Positions 8,770 to 18,581 of a stretch of 64,000 nucleotides of DNA are shown piece by piece. The position numbers and the translations under genes are program-made. This DNA comes from Paenibacillus lycopersici. Lineage in GTDB: Bacteria; Bacillota; Bacilli; Paenibacillales; Paenibacillaceae. The notes beneath the pieces are model-generated. The model saw nothing but the letters and a program-made list of their open reading frames with translations. It did no database searches and was not told the DNA's origin. The stretch spans positions 974,001 through 1,038,000 of the forward strand of contig NZ_CP048209.1 of the NCBI RefSeq assembly GCF_010119935.1. Direction: 5' to 3'. How positions within the stretch are numbered: the first letter of the stretch is position 1; each line of letters opens with the position of its first letter.

Positions 8770-9987
8770 TCATGCGCTCTGGGCTTGATACGCGGCATCG
8801 ACCTGGCTGAGGAACAAGGCGGCGCGCTGGATGTACTCCTTCGGATGCATTCGGAACAGCAGCTCATGCTTGCCGCCCTGCACGACCCAGCTGCGCGATA
8901 GCGCGTTGCGCTGGTCGGAAGCGATCGCCTCCGCGGTGGACACGGAAGCCATGGCGTCGTCCGTACCGTGCATGATGAAGAGCGGCATCTTGTAATCCGT
9001 CTGCATCACTTGCTTCACCGGCAGATGATCCAGCTGGACGCCGGTAAAGAACGGCAGCATCCACGTAATGAGCGGCATCGACGGGTAACGCGGAATGTCC
9101 TTCAAGTATTGGCGGACATTGTTATACATGGAGTCGGAGCTGGGCAGGAACAGGCTGTCGAGCAGCATGGCATCGATGCGGTCGGTGCCGTTCGTCTGCA
9201 GCGCGGCCTGCAGCGCCGTTCCGGCGCCCATCGAGAACCCCCAGACGACGACTTCGCCGGCGCCCTGCGAGCGCGCGTATTGGACGGCGGCTAACAGCTG
9301 CTGGGACTCCTCTTGCCCGCCCGTGGCGGGCGTACGTTTGCCGGAGGATGCATAGCCGTAATCGAACATGAAGACGTTATAATGGAGGCCGTGCAGCAGC
9401 TCGGCCAAATCATACATAGGCACCCACGTTTCCTCGCGGTTCGCGCCGTAGCCGTGGCTGAAGACGACGGTGCGGTTCGACTGCGCCTGAGCCGGAGCAG
9501 CGAGGTCTTGCGCCGCTGCCGCAGGCTTGCCTGAGCCGGAAGCGGCCTGACCGGCATGACCGGCGGAGACGTTCCCGCTATCGGCGGACGCGACCTTGCC
9601 GGAGGCGCTTGCGGCATGGACATCGCCGGCTGCCGAACTGCCGGCCGCGGCGCCGGATGCCGCCGGAATGTACCAGCCGTGAACGATCGTGCGGCCGCTT
9701 TGGCTCGGGAAGGCGACATCGCTGTAGGCGAGCCCTTTGGCATCGAGCGGGTTCGTGGTCAGCGCAGGCACGTATGGATGCGCGATGACCCAGGCGACAT
9801 AGCCGTGAAAGGCCAGCGTCACGAAGAGCAGCAGCGCGACGAAGGCGGACAGCACCGCGAGCGCGGCATGCCTGCGGCGATTCCCGGCCGCGGCTTGCTC
9901 TACGGGAGCGGGCGCGGGGGTATAAGGAGGAAGAAGGCCGGGAGTAAGGCCTCCGGCCGGATGCATCGGTGTGATCGTCGTGCTCAT
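8770..9987 (-). CDS. membrane-anchored alpha/beta hydrolase with low-complexity insertion
   Basis: Alpha/beta-hydrolase fold protein, 405 residues. A proline-rich N-terminus is followed by a transmembrane helix (SAFVALLLFVTLAFHGYVAW), so the catalytic domain is probably extracellular. The nucleophile elbow is GFSMG; the acid is likely in HGTDDAMAS and the histidine in GGKHELLF. About 60 Ala/Gly/Ser-rich residues (encoded about 9480-9660) are inserted between YIPAA and RTVVFSHGYG. The ATG at 9987 is chosen over 10014 because GAGGGGG lies 8 bases before it. Closest to the YqkD/BEM46-type serine hydrolases; the substrate is unknown. Confidence 0.85.
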   Translation of the reverse strand: MSTTITPMHPAGGLTPGLLPPYTPAPAPVEQAAAGNRRRHAALAVLSAFVALLLFVTLAFHGYVAWVIAHPYVPALTTNPLDAKGLAYSDVAFPSQSGRTIVHGWYIPAASGAAAGSSAAGDVHAASASGKVASADSGNVSAGHAGQAASGSGKPAAAAQDLAAPAQAQSNRTVVFSHGYGANREETWVPMYDLAELLHGLHYNVFMFDYGYASSGKRTPATGGQEESQQLLAAVQYARSQGAGEVVVWGFSMGAGTALQAALQTNGTDRIDAMLLDSLFLPSSDSMYNNVRQYLKDIPRYPSMPLITWMLPFFTGVQLDHLPVKQVMQTDYKMPLFIMHGTDDAMASVSTAEAIASDQRNALSRSWVVQGGKHELLFRMHPKEYIQRAALFLSQVDAAYQAQSA

Positions 9988-10113
9988 GATAGTAACCCCC
10001 TCGGTGAAGTGCATCGTTGGCGAATGCCGTCCGTCGCGCCTGCAAGCGGACCGGCGACGGAGGGTCGAAACGGCAATACTAGAAAAAAGTCGAACGACTT
10101 TAAAAAATTAAAT

Positions 10114-10127
10114 TGTAAGCGCTTCCT
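10114..10127. promoter_or_regulatory. cre-like site upstream of the hydrolase gene
   Basis: TGTAAGCGCTTCCT matches the cre consensus except at the last bases. It lies 127 bp before the hydrolase ATG, in the divergent region shared with iclR. No clear minus-strand promoter was found next to it. Confidence 0.3.
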
Positions 10128-10231
10128 ATTAGTTCTGTATTCCTATGTTATGGCGGATTGGCCGGCCTGTCAACGTATGTCGACAACTTGTTACGCTTCT
10201 GTAACGCGGCTGTAAAATAAGGACGGGCGCT

Positions 10232-10260
10232 TTACCGGATAGACCGGTTTACGTTATACT
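10232..10260 (+). promoter_or_regulatory. predicted promoter of the IclR regulator gene
   Basis: TTACCG (10232-10237), 17-bp spacer, TATACT (10255-10260). The -35 is weak and the -10 good. It is followed at once by the inverted repeat at 10273-10289. Confidence 0.5.
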
Positions 10261-10272
10261 GGGTGTAATTAA

Positions 10273-10289
10273 GTTTCACTGCATGAAAC
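10273..10289. promoter_or_regulatory. inverted repeat GTTTCA-N5-TGAAAC, candidate IclR-family operator
   Basis: Perfect 6-bp half-sites separated by CTGCA, placed about +6 to +22 from the predicted iclR start. The half-site resembles operators of IclR-family regulators such as KdgR. The same repeat with a different centre occurs in the acnA leader at 16869-16885. Confidence 0.55.
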
Positions 10290-10308
10290 CTGATTGGGGG
10301 AGAGAGCT

Positions 10309-11055
10309 GTGGCGGAGGATGGCAAATCAACGGTTCGCGCCGTTGAACGCGCGCTTGATTTATTGCTTTGTTTTACCGCACGGAAAGAATGGGCAATGAC
10401 GGAGCTGGCCGAACAGGTCGGCCTGCACAAGAGCACCGTCCATCGCATGCTGGCTACGCTCGAACAGCGGGGATTCGTGGCGCGTGATCCGGCATCGGAC
10501 CGCTACCGGCTCGGCCTGCGCATCTGGGAGCTGTCGGCCAATATGTCGGGCGCGGACGATCCTGCGGTCATCGGACTGCCGGAGATGGAGCGGCTGCGCG
10601 ACATGCTCGGCGAGACGGTCAGCCTCTATCTGCGCGACGGCAATGAGCGGATTCGCATCCAGGCCGTGCAGAGCATCCAGGCGATCCGCCGGGTCGCGCC
10701 GATCGGCATGAGGCTGCCGCTCTATGTAGGAGCGTCCAGCAAAGTGCTGATCGCCTTCGAGGAACCGGCCAAGTGCGAGGAGCTGCTGCAGGATGAGTCC
10801 TGGCCGGCGTTCTTCGACCGGCAGCAATACCGCGAGCAGCTCGCGGAATGGCGCGCCCTCGGCTACGCGACCAGCGTAGAGGAGCGCGAGCAGGGAGCCG
10901 CCGCGGTGGCTGCGCCGGTCTTCTCGCGTACGGGCAAGCTGGTTGCCGCGCTCTCCGTGTCCGGCCCGTCGAACCGGCTGACGCCGGAGAAGATGCGCGA
11001 GCACGCGCCTGCCGTCATGGAAGCGGCTCGGCGGCTCGGCTCCATGCTGAAGTAA
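10309..11055 (+). CDS. IclR family transcriptional regulator
   Basis: The product (248 residues) has the IclR layout: an N-terminal winged helix-turn-helix (MTELAEQVGLHKSTVHRML, then LEQRGFVARDP and RYRLGLRIWEL) and a C-terminal effector-binding GAF-like domain (LRDMLGETVSLYLRDG, LPLYVGASSKVLIAFEE, AAVAAPVFSRTGKLVAALSV). GTG at 10309 follows GGGGGAGAG and is preferred over the upstream TTG 10294. The effector is unknown. An inverted repeat in its promoter is repeated at acnA, so it may autoregulate and control aconitase. It is divergent from the hydrolase gene. Confidence 0.93.
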   Translation: MAEDGKSTVRAVERALDLLLCFTARKEWAMTELAEQVGLHKSTVHRMLATLEQRGFVARDPASDRYRLGLRIWELSANMSGADDPAVIGLPEMERLRDMLGETVSLYLRDGNERIRIQAVQSIQAIRRVAPIGMRLPLYVGASSKVLIAFEEPAKCEELLQDESWPAFFDRQQYREQLAEWRALGYATSVEEREQGAAAVAAPVFSRTGKLVAALSVSGPSNRLTPEKMREHAPAVMEAARRLGSMLK

Positions 11056-11312
11056 TTCTTGCCCATGCCCGTGGCGTTACGCGTGATCTTACGTGACCCC
11101 GCCCGAGATTTTGCCCACGACATTGTGCTTGACCTTACCTGTGATCTTGTGCGTATCCGTACAGCGCACCTCGTCCAGGCAACATGTCCGTTTCCTTGCC
11201 TGTACAGCGTACCCAGTACCATGTCCGTAAAGCGTATCATTCCGAATCACATTCGAATCTCTTACCGGCTTGCGAAGCTGCATAGCGCGTAACTACCATA
11301 ACATGGCGTAAC

Positions 11313-11358
11313 AAAGAGCGTGTTCCGGGCTAACGATGCCCAAGAACACGCTCTTTCT
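11313..11358. terminator. terminator downstream of iclR
   Basis: 13-bp perfect outer stem AAAGAGCGTGTTC / GAACACGCTCTTT (11313-11325, 11344-11356) with an inner GGGC/GCCC arm. It could act in both directions. The stretch 11056-11312 between iclR and this hairpin shows no gene. Confidence 0.65.
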
Positions 11359-11386
11359 GTTTGCCGCGCGGATGGTGGATTAGCCG

Positions 11387-11611
11387 TCAAGGCGTGATGA
11401 TATGGTCGGAGTACCCTGCGAAGATGTTCTGAGTACCGACAGGCTGCGTGCTCATCCATACCCCGATATAGCCGCCGGGAGGCGCGCCCGTAATCGAAAT
11501 AGAGTGGGATTCGTCAGGCTTTTTTGGTATGCGCTGCGGATAGGCGGCGGCCAATCGCGGAATCGAACGCCTCACAGGATAGCCGCACAAGCAAACGCCT
11601 GTCATTCCCAT
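11387..11611 (-). CDS. possible small gene or remnant, unknown
   Basis: A 74-codon minus-strand frame with no convincing ribosome site. Its C-terminal 40 residues (SISITGAPPGGYIGVWMST, QPVGTQNIFAGYSDHIITP) look like real protein, perhaps the end of a beta-rich secreted protein, while the N-terminal part is Arg/Pro-rich and looks non-coding. It ends next to the terminator at 11313-11358. It may be the 3' remnant of a decayed gene. Otherwise 11359-11650 holds nothing I can support. Confidence 0.25.
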   Translation of the reverse strand: MGMTGVCLCGYPVRRSIPRLAAAYPQRIPKKPDESHSISITGAPPGGYIGVWMSTQPVGTQNIFAGYSDHIITP

Positions 11612-11650
11612 ACATTAGTACAGGATGGTTACGGCGGAAGGAGCGGCAAC

Positions 11651-12880
11651 ATGGCCGATTTAGGGATAGTAATGCCTGTATATAAGCAAAAGCCCGCCTT
11701 CCTCGGGGCGGCGCTCGATTCTGTGCTGAAGCAAACGTTCCGCGATTTCAAGCTGATCATCGTCATTGACGGCGCTCCGGAGATGGAAACGCTCGTTCGC
11801 GGCTATTTGAACGGCGACCGGCGGGCGACAGTCGTCTCGCATGCCGTGAATCTAGGCGTTGCGGCTGCGCTCAATACCGGCTTCCGGCAGCTGCTGGACA
11901 GTCCCGGCATCGACTATTTGACATGGGTTTCCAGCGACAACGTCTACGATCCGAGATTCCTCGAGACGCTACGCCGCGCGCTGGCGAAAGGGCCGGATGA
12001 GCTGGGACTCGTATTCAGCTCGTTTCAAAGCATCGACGATGTAGGCCGGCCGCTCAATGACGAGCAAATGCTGGCCGTTCAGCGGCAATACCAAGCCCAG
12101 CCGGCGGAGAAGCTGCTCGATTCCTCGCTGGTCGGCGTGTCGTTCATGTACAAATCCAAGTATGCCCGGTTGATCGACGGTTACGAGCTGTCGCCGGTCG
12201 AGGATTACGATTATTGGCTTCGTCTTACCGAGCATTGCGCAATGAAATATATTCCCGTGGAGCTCGTCGATTACCGCGTGAATTCCGCGTTCGGCGTACC
12301 GGCATCGCTGCATACGATTGCCCAGCACCGCAAATGGCGGTATACGTATCACCTGGCCAGACTTAAGGCGCGGATGCGTAGAGGGAGCGTGCCGGACATA
12401 ACGATCTTATACCCTCTGAAGACGTCGAATGCGGAGACGATCGCACGGATCGAGAATCTGTATGAGCAAGCCTTCAATAACTATATATGCTATGTTCTGG
12501 ATCTGTCGCCGGATATGCGGGTTACGGCCGAGCTGTCGGCGATCTCGCATCCGATGACGGATTTCAAATGGTTCCCGAATATGAGCGGGCCGACGGCGTT
12601 GCTGCACGCCGTTCAGATGGTGCAGACGTCCTACTGCCTCGTGCTCGGCCCGGACCTGTTCAAGGACGCGATGGATCTAACGCTGATGTACGACGAGCTG
12701 CGGAAAGCGCCGCCCCTGGTGGTGTCCGACTACTATATCCCCGATCATACGCAGCTTGGCTATCGCCATGCCACTCCGGAAGCGAATCCGAAGCCCGGCA
12801 TTAGCGATGAGCTGTTCCGCAGGCAAAGTCTCATCGACTATATCAAATCGCATTATACGACGATGGGTGATCCGCTATGA
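11651..12880 (+). CDS. glycosyltransferase family 2
   Basis: The product (409 residues) starts with a GT-A domain: GIVMPVYKQKPAFLGAAL, SVLKQTFRDFKLIIVIDG, and the donor-site segment TWVSSDNVYDPRFLE near residue 96. VEDYDYWLRLTEHC near residue 185 is the acceptor-side ED motif. The C-terminal 150 residues do not match a domain I recognise. AAGGAG (11638-11643) selects the ATG at 11651 within a longer open frame. It overlaps the next glycosyltransferase by 4 bp (ATGA). The two probably build one glycan, of unknown nature. Confidence 0.88.
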   Translation: MADLGIVMPVYKQKPAFLGAALDSVLKQTFRDFKLIIVIDGAPEMETLVRGYLNGDRRATVVSHAVNLGVAAALNTGFRQLLDSPGIDYLTWVSSDNVYDPRFLETLRRALAKGPDELGLVFSSFQSIDDVGRPLNDEQMLAVQRQYQAQPAEKLLDSSLVGVSFMYKSKYARLIDGYELSPVEDYDYWLRLTEHCAMKYIPVELVDYRVNSAFGVPASLHTIAQHRKWRYTYHLARLKARMRRGSVPDITILYPLKTSNAETIARIENLYEQAFNNYICYVLDLSPDMRVTAELSAISHPMTDFKWFPNMSGPTALLHAVQMVQTSYCLVLGPDLFKDAMDLTLMYDELRKAPPLVVSDYYIPDHTQLGYRHATPEANPKPGISDELFRRQSLIDYIKSHYTTMGDPL

Positions 12881-13968
12881 AACTGCTGTTTACGTTCTTC
12901 AATCCGAGCGGCGGGATGGAGACGCTTAACCGCATTCGCTGCAAAGCGTTAAGCGCATGGAAGGCGGAGTGCCACCTGCTGTATTCCATCGACGGCGAAG
13001 GACGCAAGAACATTAAAGATATCCCGACCTTCATCATGAATGACGAAGCGGCCATCCGGCGGCTGATCGAGCGCGAACGGTACGATGCGATCGTGGTCTG
13101 CACCGACGTGATGCTGCTCACGCTAATGCGCAGGATCGGCTATCGCGGACTGCTCGTCTTCGAAATTCAAGGGCTGGGGACGTTGGAGATGGCCACCTCG
13201 GCGCTGCAGCATATCGCTGCCCTCGTATTGCAATCGGCCGACGCGGTGCTCTATCCGCAGACGGGCCATCTGAAGCGGCTGCTGCCGGGGTATTTGCCGG
13301 GCATTCCCCACTTCTGCTTCGACGATCCGCTGGATACGGTGGACTTCGGCTACGCCGCCTATCCCCCGAAGCCCTTCCCGATCTTCGGATGGGTCGGGCG
13401 GATCGAGGAAAACAAAAACTGGCGGGACTTCCTGCTGATCGGCGCGCGTGTATTGAACCGGCATCCGGAGGGCTTTCTCTGGATGTTCGGCGATCCGAGC
13501 CTCGGCGAACCGAAGGAGAAGGCGATGTTCGACAAATGGGTGGACGGCCTGCAGCTGCGGCGCAAGCTGATCATGCACGCGAACGTGCCGCATGAGCAGA
13601 TGGCGGATTATTTCTCGATCATCGGGGATTCCGGCGGGCTGCTGCTGTCGACGTCCATCCTCGAGGGGTTCGGCTATGCCGTCGCGGAAGCGATGCTGTG
13701 CCGCTGCCCGGTGCTGACGACCGATTCCGACGGCATCCGCAGGTTCCTGGAGCATAACGCGACCGGCAAGCTGTATGCCAGAGCCAACATCAGCCAGGCC
13801 TGCGCGGAGGCGGAGTCGCTGATGAGCGACCTCCCTTTGCGCAAATCGATCATCGATAAGGCGGAAGCGCATATCAAAGCGAATTTCTCCTGCGCCAAAT
13901 ACGCGCGAAACTTCTTCGGCATGCTTCGGAAACTGAAGGATGTCAGCTCCAGGACCGGGCAGCTCTAA
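12877..13968 (+). CDS. glycosyltransferase family 4 (GT-B fold)
   Basis: The product (363 residues) looks like a retaining GT-B glycosyltransferase. The C-terminal nucleotide-sugar domain has the strand FGWVGRIEENKNWRDF near residue 170 and the E-x7-E region SILEGFGYAVAEAMLCRCPV near residues 260-280. The N-terminal domain begins KLLFTFFNPSGGMETLNRI, with the acceptor-loop GGMET of GT4 enzymes. It is coupled to the upstream GT2 gene by ATGA overlap. The product glycan is unknown. Confidence 0.88.
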   Translation: MKLLFTFFNPSGGMETLNRIRCKALSAWKAECHLLYSIDGEGRKNIKDIPTFIMNDEAAIRRLIERERYDAIVVCTDVMLLTLMRRIGYRGLLVFEIQGLGTLEMATSALQHIAALVLQSADAVLYPQTGHLKRLLPGYLPGIPHFCFDDPLDTVDFGYAAYPPKPFPIFGWVGRIEENKNWRDFLLIGARVLNRHPEGFLWMFGDPSLGEPKEKAMFDKWVDGLQLRRKLIMHANVPHEQMADYFSIIGDSGGLLLSTSILEGFGYAVAEAMLCRCPVLTTDSDGIRRFLEHNATGKLYARANISQACAEAESLMSDLPLRKSIIDKAEAHIKANFSCAKYARNFFGMLRKLKDVSSRTGQL

Positions 13969-14040
13969 TACAGAGCTCCGGCAATCGCACGAAGTCATAC
14001 GCACGATGGACCGAAACCGTAAGCAAAATCGCATGCAGAA

Positions 14041-14076
14041 AGACCCGCTCTTCGCGATGAAGAGCGGGTCTTTTTT
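14041..14076. terminator. bidirectional terminator between GT4 and acnA
   Basis: 13-bp perfect stem AGACCCGCTCTTC / GAAGAGCGGGTCT with loop GCGAT, followed by TTTTT on the plus strand. It separates the convergent glycosyltransferase and aconitase genes. Confidence 0.85.
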
Positions 14077-14119
14077 ACGCTGGCGAGCTAGCGTTCCAGC
14101 GGGGCTTGGCGAGCGAATC

Positions 14120-16837
14120 TTACTTCGCGTTAGCCGCGATCATTTGACGGAGCACGGTTTGGAGAATACCGCTGTTCCGGTAGTAGTCGACATCGACCAG
14201 GGAGTCCAGACGTACGCTGGCAGGGAATTCGAACGTCGTGCCGTCTTCGCGCGTGGCGACGACGGTAACCGTTTGACCCGGCTGTACGTCGTTGCTCAGG
14301 CCGACGATGTCGAACGTTTCGCGTCCCGTGATGTTCAGCGTTTTCCAGCTGTGGCCTTCCGTGAACTGCAGCGGCAGTACGCCCATGCCCACGAGGTTGG
14401 AACGGTGAATACGCTCGAAGCTTTCGGCGATAACGGCTTTCACGCCGAGCAGGAACGTGCCTTTCGCCGCCCAGTCGCGGGAGCTTCCCGTACCGTATTC
14501 TTTGCCGGCGATAACGACGAGGTTCTTGCCGTTCTTCTGATACTGCATCGATGCGTCGTAGATGGACATCACTTCGTCCGTCGGCAGGTAAGTCGTTACG
14601 CCGCCTTCCGTGCCGGGAGCAACCTGGTTGCGGATCCGGATGTTCGCGAACGTGCCGCGCATCATGACTTCGTGGTTGCCGCGGCGCGAACCGTAGGAGT
14701 TGAAGTCCGCTTTGTCGACGCCGTGCTTGATCAGGTATTCGCCGGCAGGGCTGTCGGTCTTGATATTGCCCGCTGGAGAGATATGGTCCGTCGTGACGGA
14801 GTCGCCGAGCAGCGCCAGTACGCTTGCGCTCTTGATGTCTTCGATGTCGCCGATATCGGAGCCGAGGTTCTCGAAGAACGGCGGGTTCTGGATATACGTC
14901 GATTTCGCGTCCCACTCGTAGCTTTCGCCAGTCGGTACGTCGATCGCGTTCCAACGCTCGTTCTGCGTAAACACGTTCTCGTACTTGTCGCGGAACATCT
15001 GCGGGCTCATGGCCGTCGCGATGGCGTCGGCGATCTCTTTGGACGTCGGCCAGATGTCTTTGAGGTACACCGGCTCGTTGTTGCCGTCATAGCCGATCGG
15101 ATCGGAAGACAGGTCGATGTTGACCGTTCCGGCAAGGGCGTAAGCGACGACAAGCGGCGGCGATGCCAGGTAGTTGGCTTTGACCTGCGCGTGCACGCGG
15201 CCTTCGAAGTTCCGGTTGCCGGACAGGACGGCCGCGACCGTCATGTCGTTATCGGCGATCGCTTTGCTGACTTCGTCCGGCAGCGGACCGGAGTTGCCGA
15301 TACAGGTTGCGCAGCCGTAGCCGGCCACGTAGAAGCCGAGCTGCTCGAGCGGATCGAGAAGGCCGGACTTCGTCAAGTAGTCCGTAACGACCAGGGAGCC
15401 CGGCGTCAAGGAGCTCTTCACGTAAGCCGGTTTCTTCAGGCCGCGCTCGACGGCTTTCTTCGCCACGAGACCCGCGCCCAGCATAACGCTCGGGTTGGAG
15501 GTGTTCGTGCAGCTGGTGATGGCCGCGATAACGACGGCGCCCGTGCCCATTTTGCTCACTTGGCCGTTGTTGTGCTTCACTTCGACGACTTGATCGATTT
15601 GGTTGTCGGACAGACCGTAGCCGCCTTTGTCGATCGGCGTGCGGATGATGCCGTTGAACGCGTCTTTCATCGCCGTCAGCTCGACGCGGTCCTGCGGACG
15701 CTTCGGACCCGCAAGGGACGGAACGATCGTGGACAGGTCGAGTTCGACGATGTCGGAGAAGACCGGTTCAGGCGTGTCGTCCGTGCGGAACATGCCTTGT
15801 GCCTTATAGTAAGCTTCAACGAGCGCGATCTGTTCTTCTTCGCGGCCGGTGGAACGCAAGAAGTTCAGCGTTTCGCTGTCGACGGGGAAGAAGCCGACGG
15901 TTGCGCCGTACTCTGGAGCCATGTTGGCTACCGTCGCGCGGTCAGCCAGGCTGATGTTGGACAGACCAGGGCCGAAGAATTCGACGAACTTGCCGACAAC
16001 GCCCTTCTTACGCAGGATTTGGGTAACCGTCAACGCGAGGTCGGTTGCCGTTGCGCCTTCTGCCAGGCTGCCCGTCAGACGGAAGCCGATAACTTCCGGC
16101 GTGACGAAGTACAGCGGCTGGCCGAGCATGCCGGCTTCCGCCTCGATGCCGCCGACGCCCCAGCCGACGACGCCGAGACCGTTGATCATCGTCGTGTGGG
16201 AGTCCGTGCCTACGAGGGAGTCCGGATATACGACCGTTTCGCCGTCGATGGTCTTCGTAGCGGCAACGGATGCCAGATACTCCAGGTTAACTTGGTGAAC
16301 GATACCCGTGCCCGGCGGCACGGCGCGGAAGTTCTCGAATGCCGTTTGCGCCCAGCGAAGGAAGCGGTAGCGCTCTTCGTTGCGTTTGAATTCGATGTTC
16401 GTGTTGTACTCCAGCGCGTCCGGCGTGCCGAACGCGTCGACCATGACGGAGTGGTCGATAACGAGGTCAACCGGCACGAGCGGGTTGATTTGTTTCGGGT
16501 CGCCGCCCGATTTCTTCACGGTGTCGCGCATGGCCGCCAGGTCGACGACGACCGGCACGCCCGTGAAGTCCTGCAGGACGATACGCGCAGGAATGAAAGG
16601 AATTTCTTTGTCTTCGCGTCCGTCAGCCCAAGTTGCCAGCTGCTTGACGTGTTCTTTCGTGATGCCGCGTCCGTCGAATTGACGAACGGCTGCTTCGAGA
16701 AGCACCTTGATGGAGAATGGGAGCTTCGAGATCTTGCCCAGGCCTTGCTCTTCCAGTCCGTCCAGACGGTAGTAAGCGAACTGCTTGCCGCCGACCGACA
16801 GCGATTCGCGGACGGAGTACTCGTTTTGCTTTGCCAT
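14120..16837 (-). CDS. acnA: aconitate hydratase A
   Basis: Aconitase (905 residues), the citrate-isocitrate isomerase of the TCA cycle; in Bacillus (CitB) also an RNA-binding protein when it loses its cluster. The [4Fe-4S] ligands are visible in [13 protein letters not shown] and [15 protein letters not shown]. The active-site stretches [19 protein letters not shown] and [16 protein letters not shown] are intact. GGAGG lies before the ATG. The leader carries the GTTTCA-N5-TGAAAC repeat also seen at the iclR promoter. The very long plus-strand frame over this gene is a GC-rich shadow. Confidence 0.97.
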   Translation of the reverse strand: MAKQNEYSVRESLSVGGKQFAYYRLDGLEEQGLGKISKLPFSIKVLLEAAVRQFDGRGITKEHVKQLATWADGREDKEIPFIPARIVLQDFTGVPVVVDLAAMRDTVKKSGGDPKQINPLVPVDLVIDHSVMVDAFGTPDALEYNTNIEFKRNEERYRFLRWAQTAFENFRAVPPGTGIVHQVNLEYLASVAATKTIDGETVVYPDSLVGTDSHTTMINGLGVVGWGVGGIEAEAGMLGQPLYFVTPEVIGFRLTGSLAEGATATDLALTVTQILRKKGVVGKFVEFFGPGLSNISLADRATVANMAPEYGATVGFFPVDSETLNFLRSTGREEEQIALVEAYYKAQGMFRTDDTPEPVFSDIVELDLSTIVPSLAGPKRPQDRVELTAMKDAFNGIIRTPIDKGGYGLSDNQIDQVVEVKHNNGQVSKMGTGAVVIAAITSCTNTSNPSVMLGAGLVAKKAVERGLKKPAYVKSSLTPGSLVVTDYLTKSGLLDPLEQLGFYVAGYGCATCIGNSGPLPDEVSKAIADNDMTVAAVLSGNRNFEGRVHAQVKANYLASPPLVVAYALAGTVNIDLSSDPIGYDGNNEPVYLKDIWPTSKEIADAIATAMSPQMFRDKYENVFTQNERWNAIDVPTGESYEWDAKSTYIQNPPFFENLGSDIGDIEDIKSASVLALLGDSVTTDHISPAGNIKTDSPAGEYLIKHGVDKADFNSYGSRRGNHEVMMRGTFANIRIRNQVAPGTEGGVTTYLPTDEVMSIYDASMQYQKNGKNLVVIAGKEYGTGSSRDWAAKGTFLLGVKAVIAESFERIHRSNLVGMGVLPLQFTEGHSWKTLNITGRETFDIVGLSNDVQPGQTVTVVATREDGTTFEFPASVRLDSLVDVDYYRNSGILQTVLRQMIAANAK

Positions 16838-16868
16838 TGCGTTTCGCGCCTCCTTGATTGCGTGTTGA

Positions 16869-16885
16869 GTTTCATTCTGTGAAAC
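16869..16885. promoter_or_regulatory. inverted repeat GTTTCA-N5-TGAAAC in the acnA leader
   Basis: Perfect half-sites with centre TTCTG, between the putative acnA promoter and its RBS. The arms and spacing are identical to 10273-10289 upstream of iclR; only the five central bases differ. It is a candidate operator for that IclR protein. Confidence 0.5.
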
Positions 16886-16912
16886 ACGATTTCAAAAACA
16901 AATCATACTCCA

Positions 16913-16941
16913 AGTATAGCGTTTTTCGCGCAAATAGGAAA
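16913..16941 (-). promoter_or_regulatory. possible acnA promoter
   Basis: On the minus strand: TTTCCT (16936-16941), 17-bp spacer, TATACT (16913-16918). The -10 is good and the -35 poor, consistent with an activated or regulated promoter. The stretch 16942-17190 upstream shows no gene. Confidence 0.4.
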
Positions 16942-17203
16942 GACCAAATATCGCCTGAAGCGCGGATATTCCGCCTGTTTCCGTGCCGCTGGCAGCTGCC
17001 CGCCGTCGTCCGCGGCACAGACCCGCCTGATGCCGGAGGCTTCGCGCCCGAACGAGCAGTGAGCGTTAATTCACATGAAAAGGCAGCTTTGCTCATAGAA
17101 TGAACCAGCAAGGTTCCGCCCGCGAGCCGGGAGGATAATCCATGATTCCGTTAACATGACCATTAACATGATTCCATTAAACGGACGTGCGGGAGGGATC
17201 CAG

Positions 17204-18409
17204 GTGCCGCGATCGCGAACACGACCCGGAACAGGCAAATCGGTAACGAATAGTAGAAGCTCGGCCGGCAAGCCGGGCCGCGCGCCGGCGCCGTCCGTGC
17301 GGCTGCACGGGGCGGGCAGGCCGGGCAGCGCCATGCTTGCGCGGGAGGGCGGGGAACCGCCGAACGCCGCCAGATCGGAAGGCTGGAAGGCCGCCATTCA
17401 CCGTTACGTGAAGCTGTACAATCAAGCCGAGATCGACCGCTATTCCGCTCCGTTCGAGGCTGTCATCGCCGACGGCGACCACATGTCCCGGTTCGGCCGG
17501 CGGCTCGCCCGCTTGCGCGAGCAAGAGCTGCTGCGCGGCATTCTCCCCTCCCGGAGCGAGACGAGCGCCGAGCTGCTGCGCGTCAGCGAGTCCGGCACGC
17601 TCTCCGAGGTTTCCGTGCTGATCGAGCTGCGGGTCAAACGGACGATCGAGCATCATGGGCGCACGTACCTGGAGGAACGCTTCGACCGCGAGCGGCTGTG
17701 GCTGGCAGCCGAGGGCGCCGACTACGTCATCGCCCGCGTCGAGCCGATCGTCTCCGAGCGCCGGCCGCGGTTCAGCTCGTCCTATTCCGGCCACGGCGGC
17801 GGGTTCGCCGACGAGCAGGCGCTGGCCGCGGAGAGCAAGCCGCAGTCCATACCTTATATAAATTATGATGTTTTGCCGTTTTTCAAACATGGCCGCGCGG
17901 GAATTCGCTACCGCCGCGATTTGGCCGCCGCCTATGCCGACCGCTGGTGGAACGAGCCGAATCCCGCCTACGAGAACTTCGAGGTCAATTGCACGAACTT
18001 CATCTCCCAGTGTCTCTTTGCAGGCAATGGGCCGATGAACTATACTGGTAAAAGGGCTTCCGGCTGGTGGTACCGCGGGTTTAGCGGCGGCCGGGAAAAT
18101 TGGAGCTACAGCTGGGCCGTGGCCAATGCGCTGCAGCAATATTTGTCGGCGCCGCATTCGTCGGCGCTGCGCGCTACGGTCGTCGATTCGGCGGATCAAC
18201 TCGCCCTCGGCGATGTCATTATCTACGACTGGAGCGGCGACAACCGGTTTCAGCACAGCACGATCGTGACCGCGTTCGATGCGGCGGGCATGCCGCTGGT
18301 CAACGCGAATACGGTGCCCAGCCGACACCGCTACTGGGATTATCAGGATTCCTACGCATGGACGGAGAACACCAAGTACCGGTTCTTCCATATCGCGGAT
18401 GAGTTTTGA
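17204..18409 (+). CDS. amidase-domain protein (Amidase_6)
   Basis: The product (401 residues) has a basic, low-complexity N-terminus, a middle region containing YVKLYNQAEIDRYSAPFEAV, and a C-terminal NlpC/P60-like Amidase_6 domain. The catalytic Cys is likely in NFEVNCTNFISQCLFAG, the His in FQHSTIVTAFD, and the C-terminus HRYWDYQDSYAWTENTKYRF is typical. No signal peptide is evident. GTG at 17204 is chosen because GGGAGG (17191-17196) lies 7 bases before it; ATG 17156 and 17168 lack an RBS. It likely hydrolyses an amide bond in wall or peptide material; the substrate is unproven. Confidence 0.85.
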   Translation: MPRSRTRPGTGKSVTNSRSSAGKPGRAPAPSVRLHGAGRPGSAMLAREGGEPPNAARSEGWKAAIHRYVKLYNQAEIDRYSAPFEAVIADGDHMSRFGRRLARLREQELLRGILPSRSETSAELLRVSESGTLSEVSVLIELRVKRTIEHHGRTYLEERFDRERLWLAAEGADYVIARVEPIVSERRPRFSSSYSGHGGGFADEQALAAESKPQSIPYINYDVLPFFKHGRAGIRYRRDLAAAYADRWWNEPNPAYENFEVNCTNFISQCLFAGNGPMNYTGKRASGWWYRGFSGGRENWSYSWAVANALQQYLSAPHSSALRATVVDSADQLALGDVIIYDWSGDNRFQHSTIVTAFDAAGMPLVNANTVPSRHRYWDYQDSYAWTENTKYRFFHIADEF

Positions 18410-18581
18410 TTTACAGGCGTGACTTACGATCCGTCTTGCCATCGTCTTGTATTTCTTCGGAACGAAACGCGCTGAGCCGCCGGAAGGAAGGCGACAGCCG
18501 GTTCACCCGGATGCGCTTCAAGCCCAGTGGAATGACAACCCGCCTGTGTGGGAAATTTATACGTAACCGGAGGATTGAATC

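Noticed and set aside
13940..16882. 980-codon plus-strand frame opposite acnA
   Set aside because: Shadow of a GC-rich gene; Arg/Val/Asp-rich nonsense sequence, and acnA on the other strand is fully conserved.
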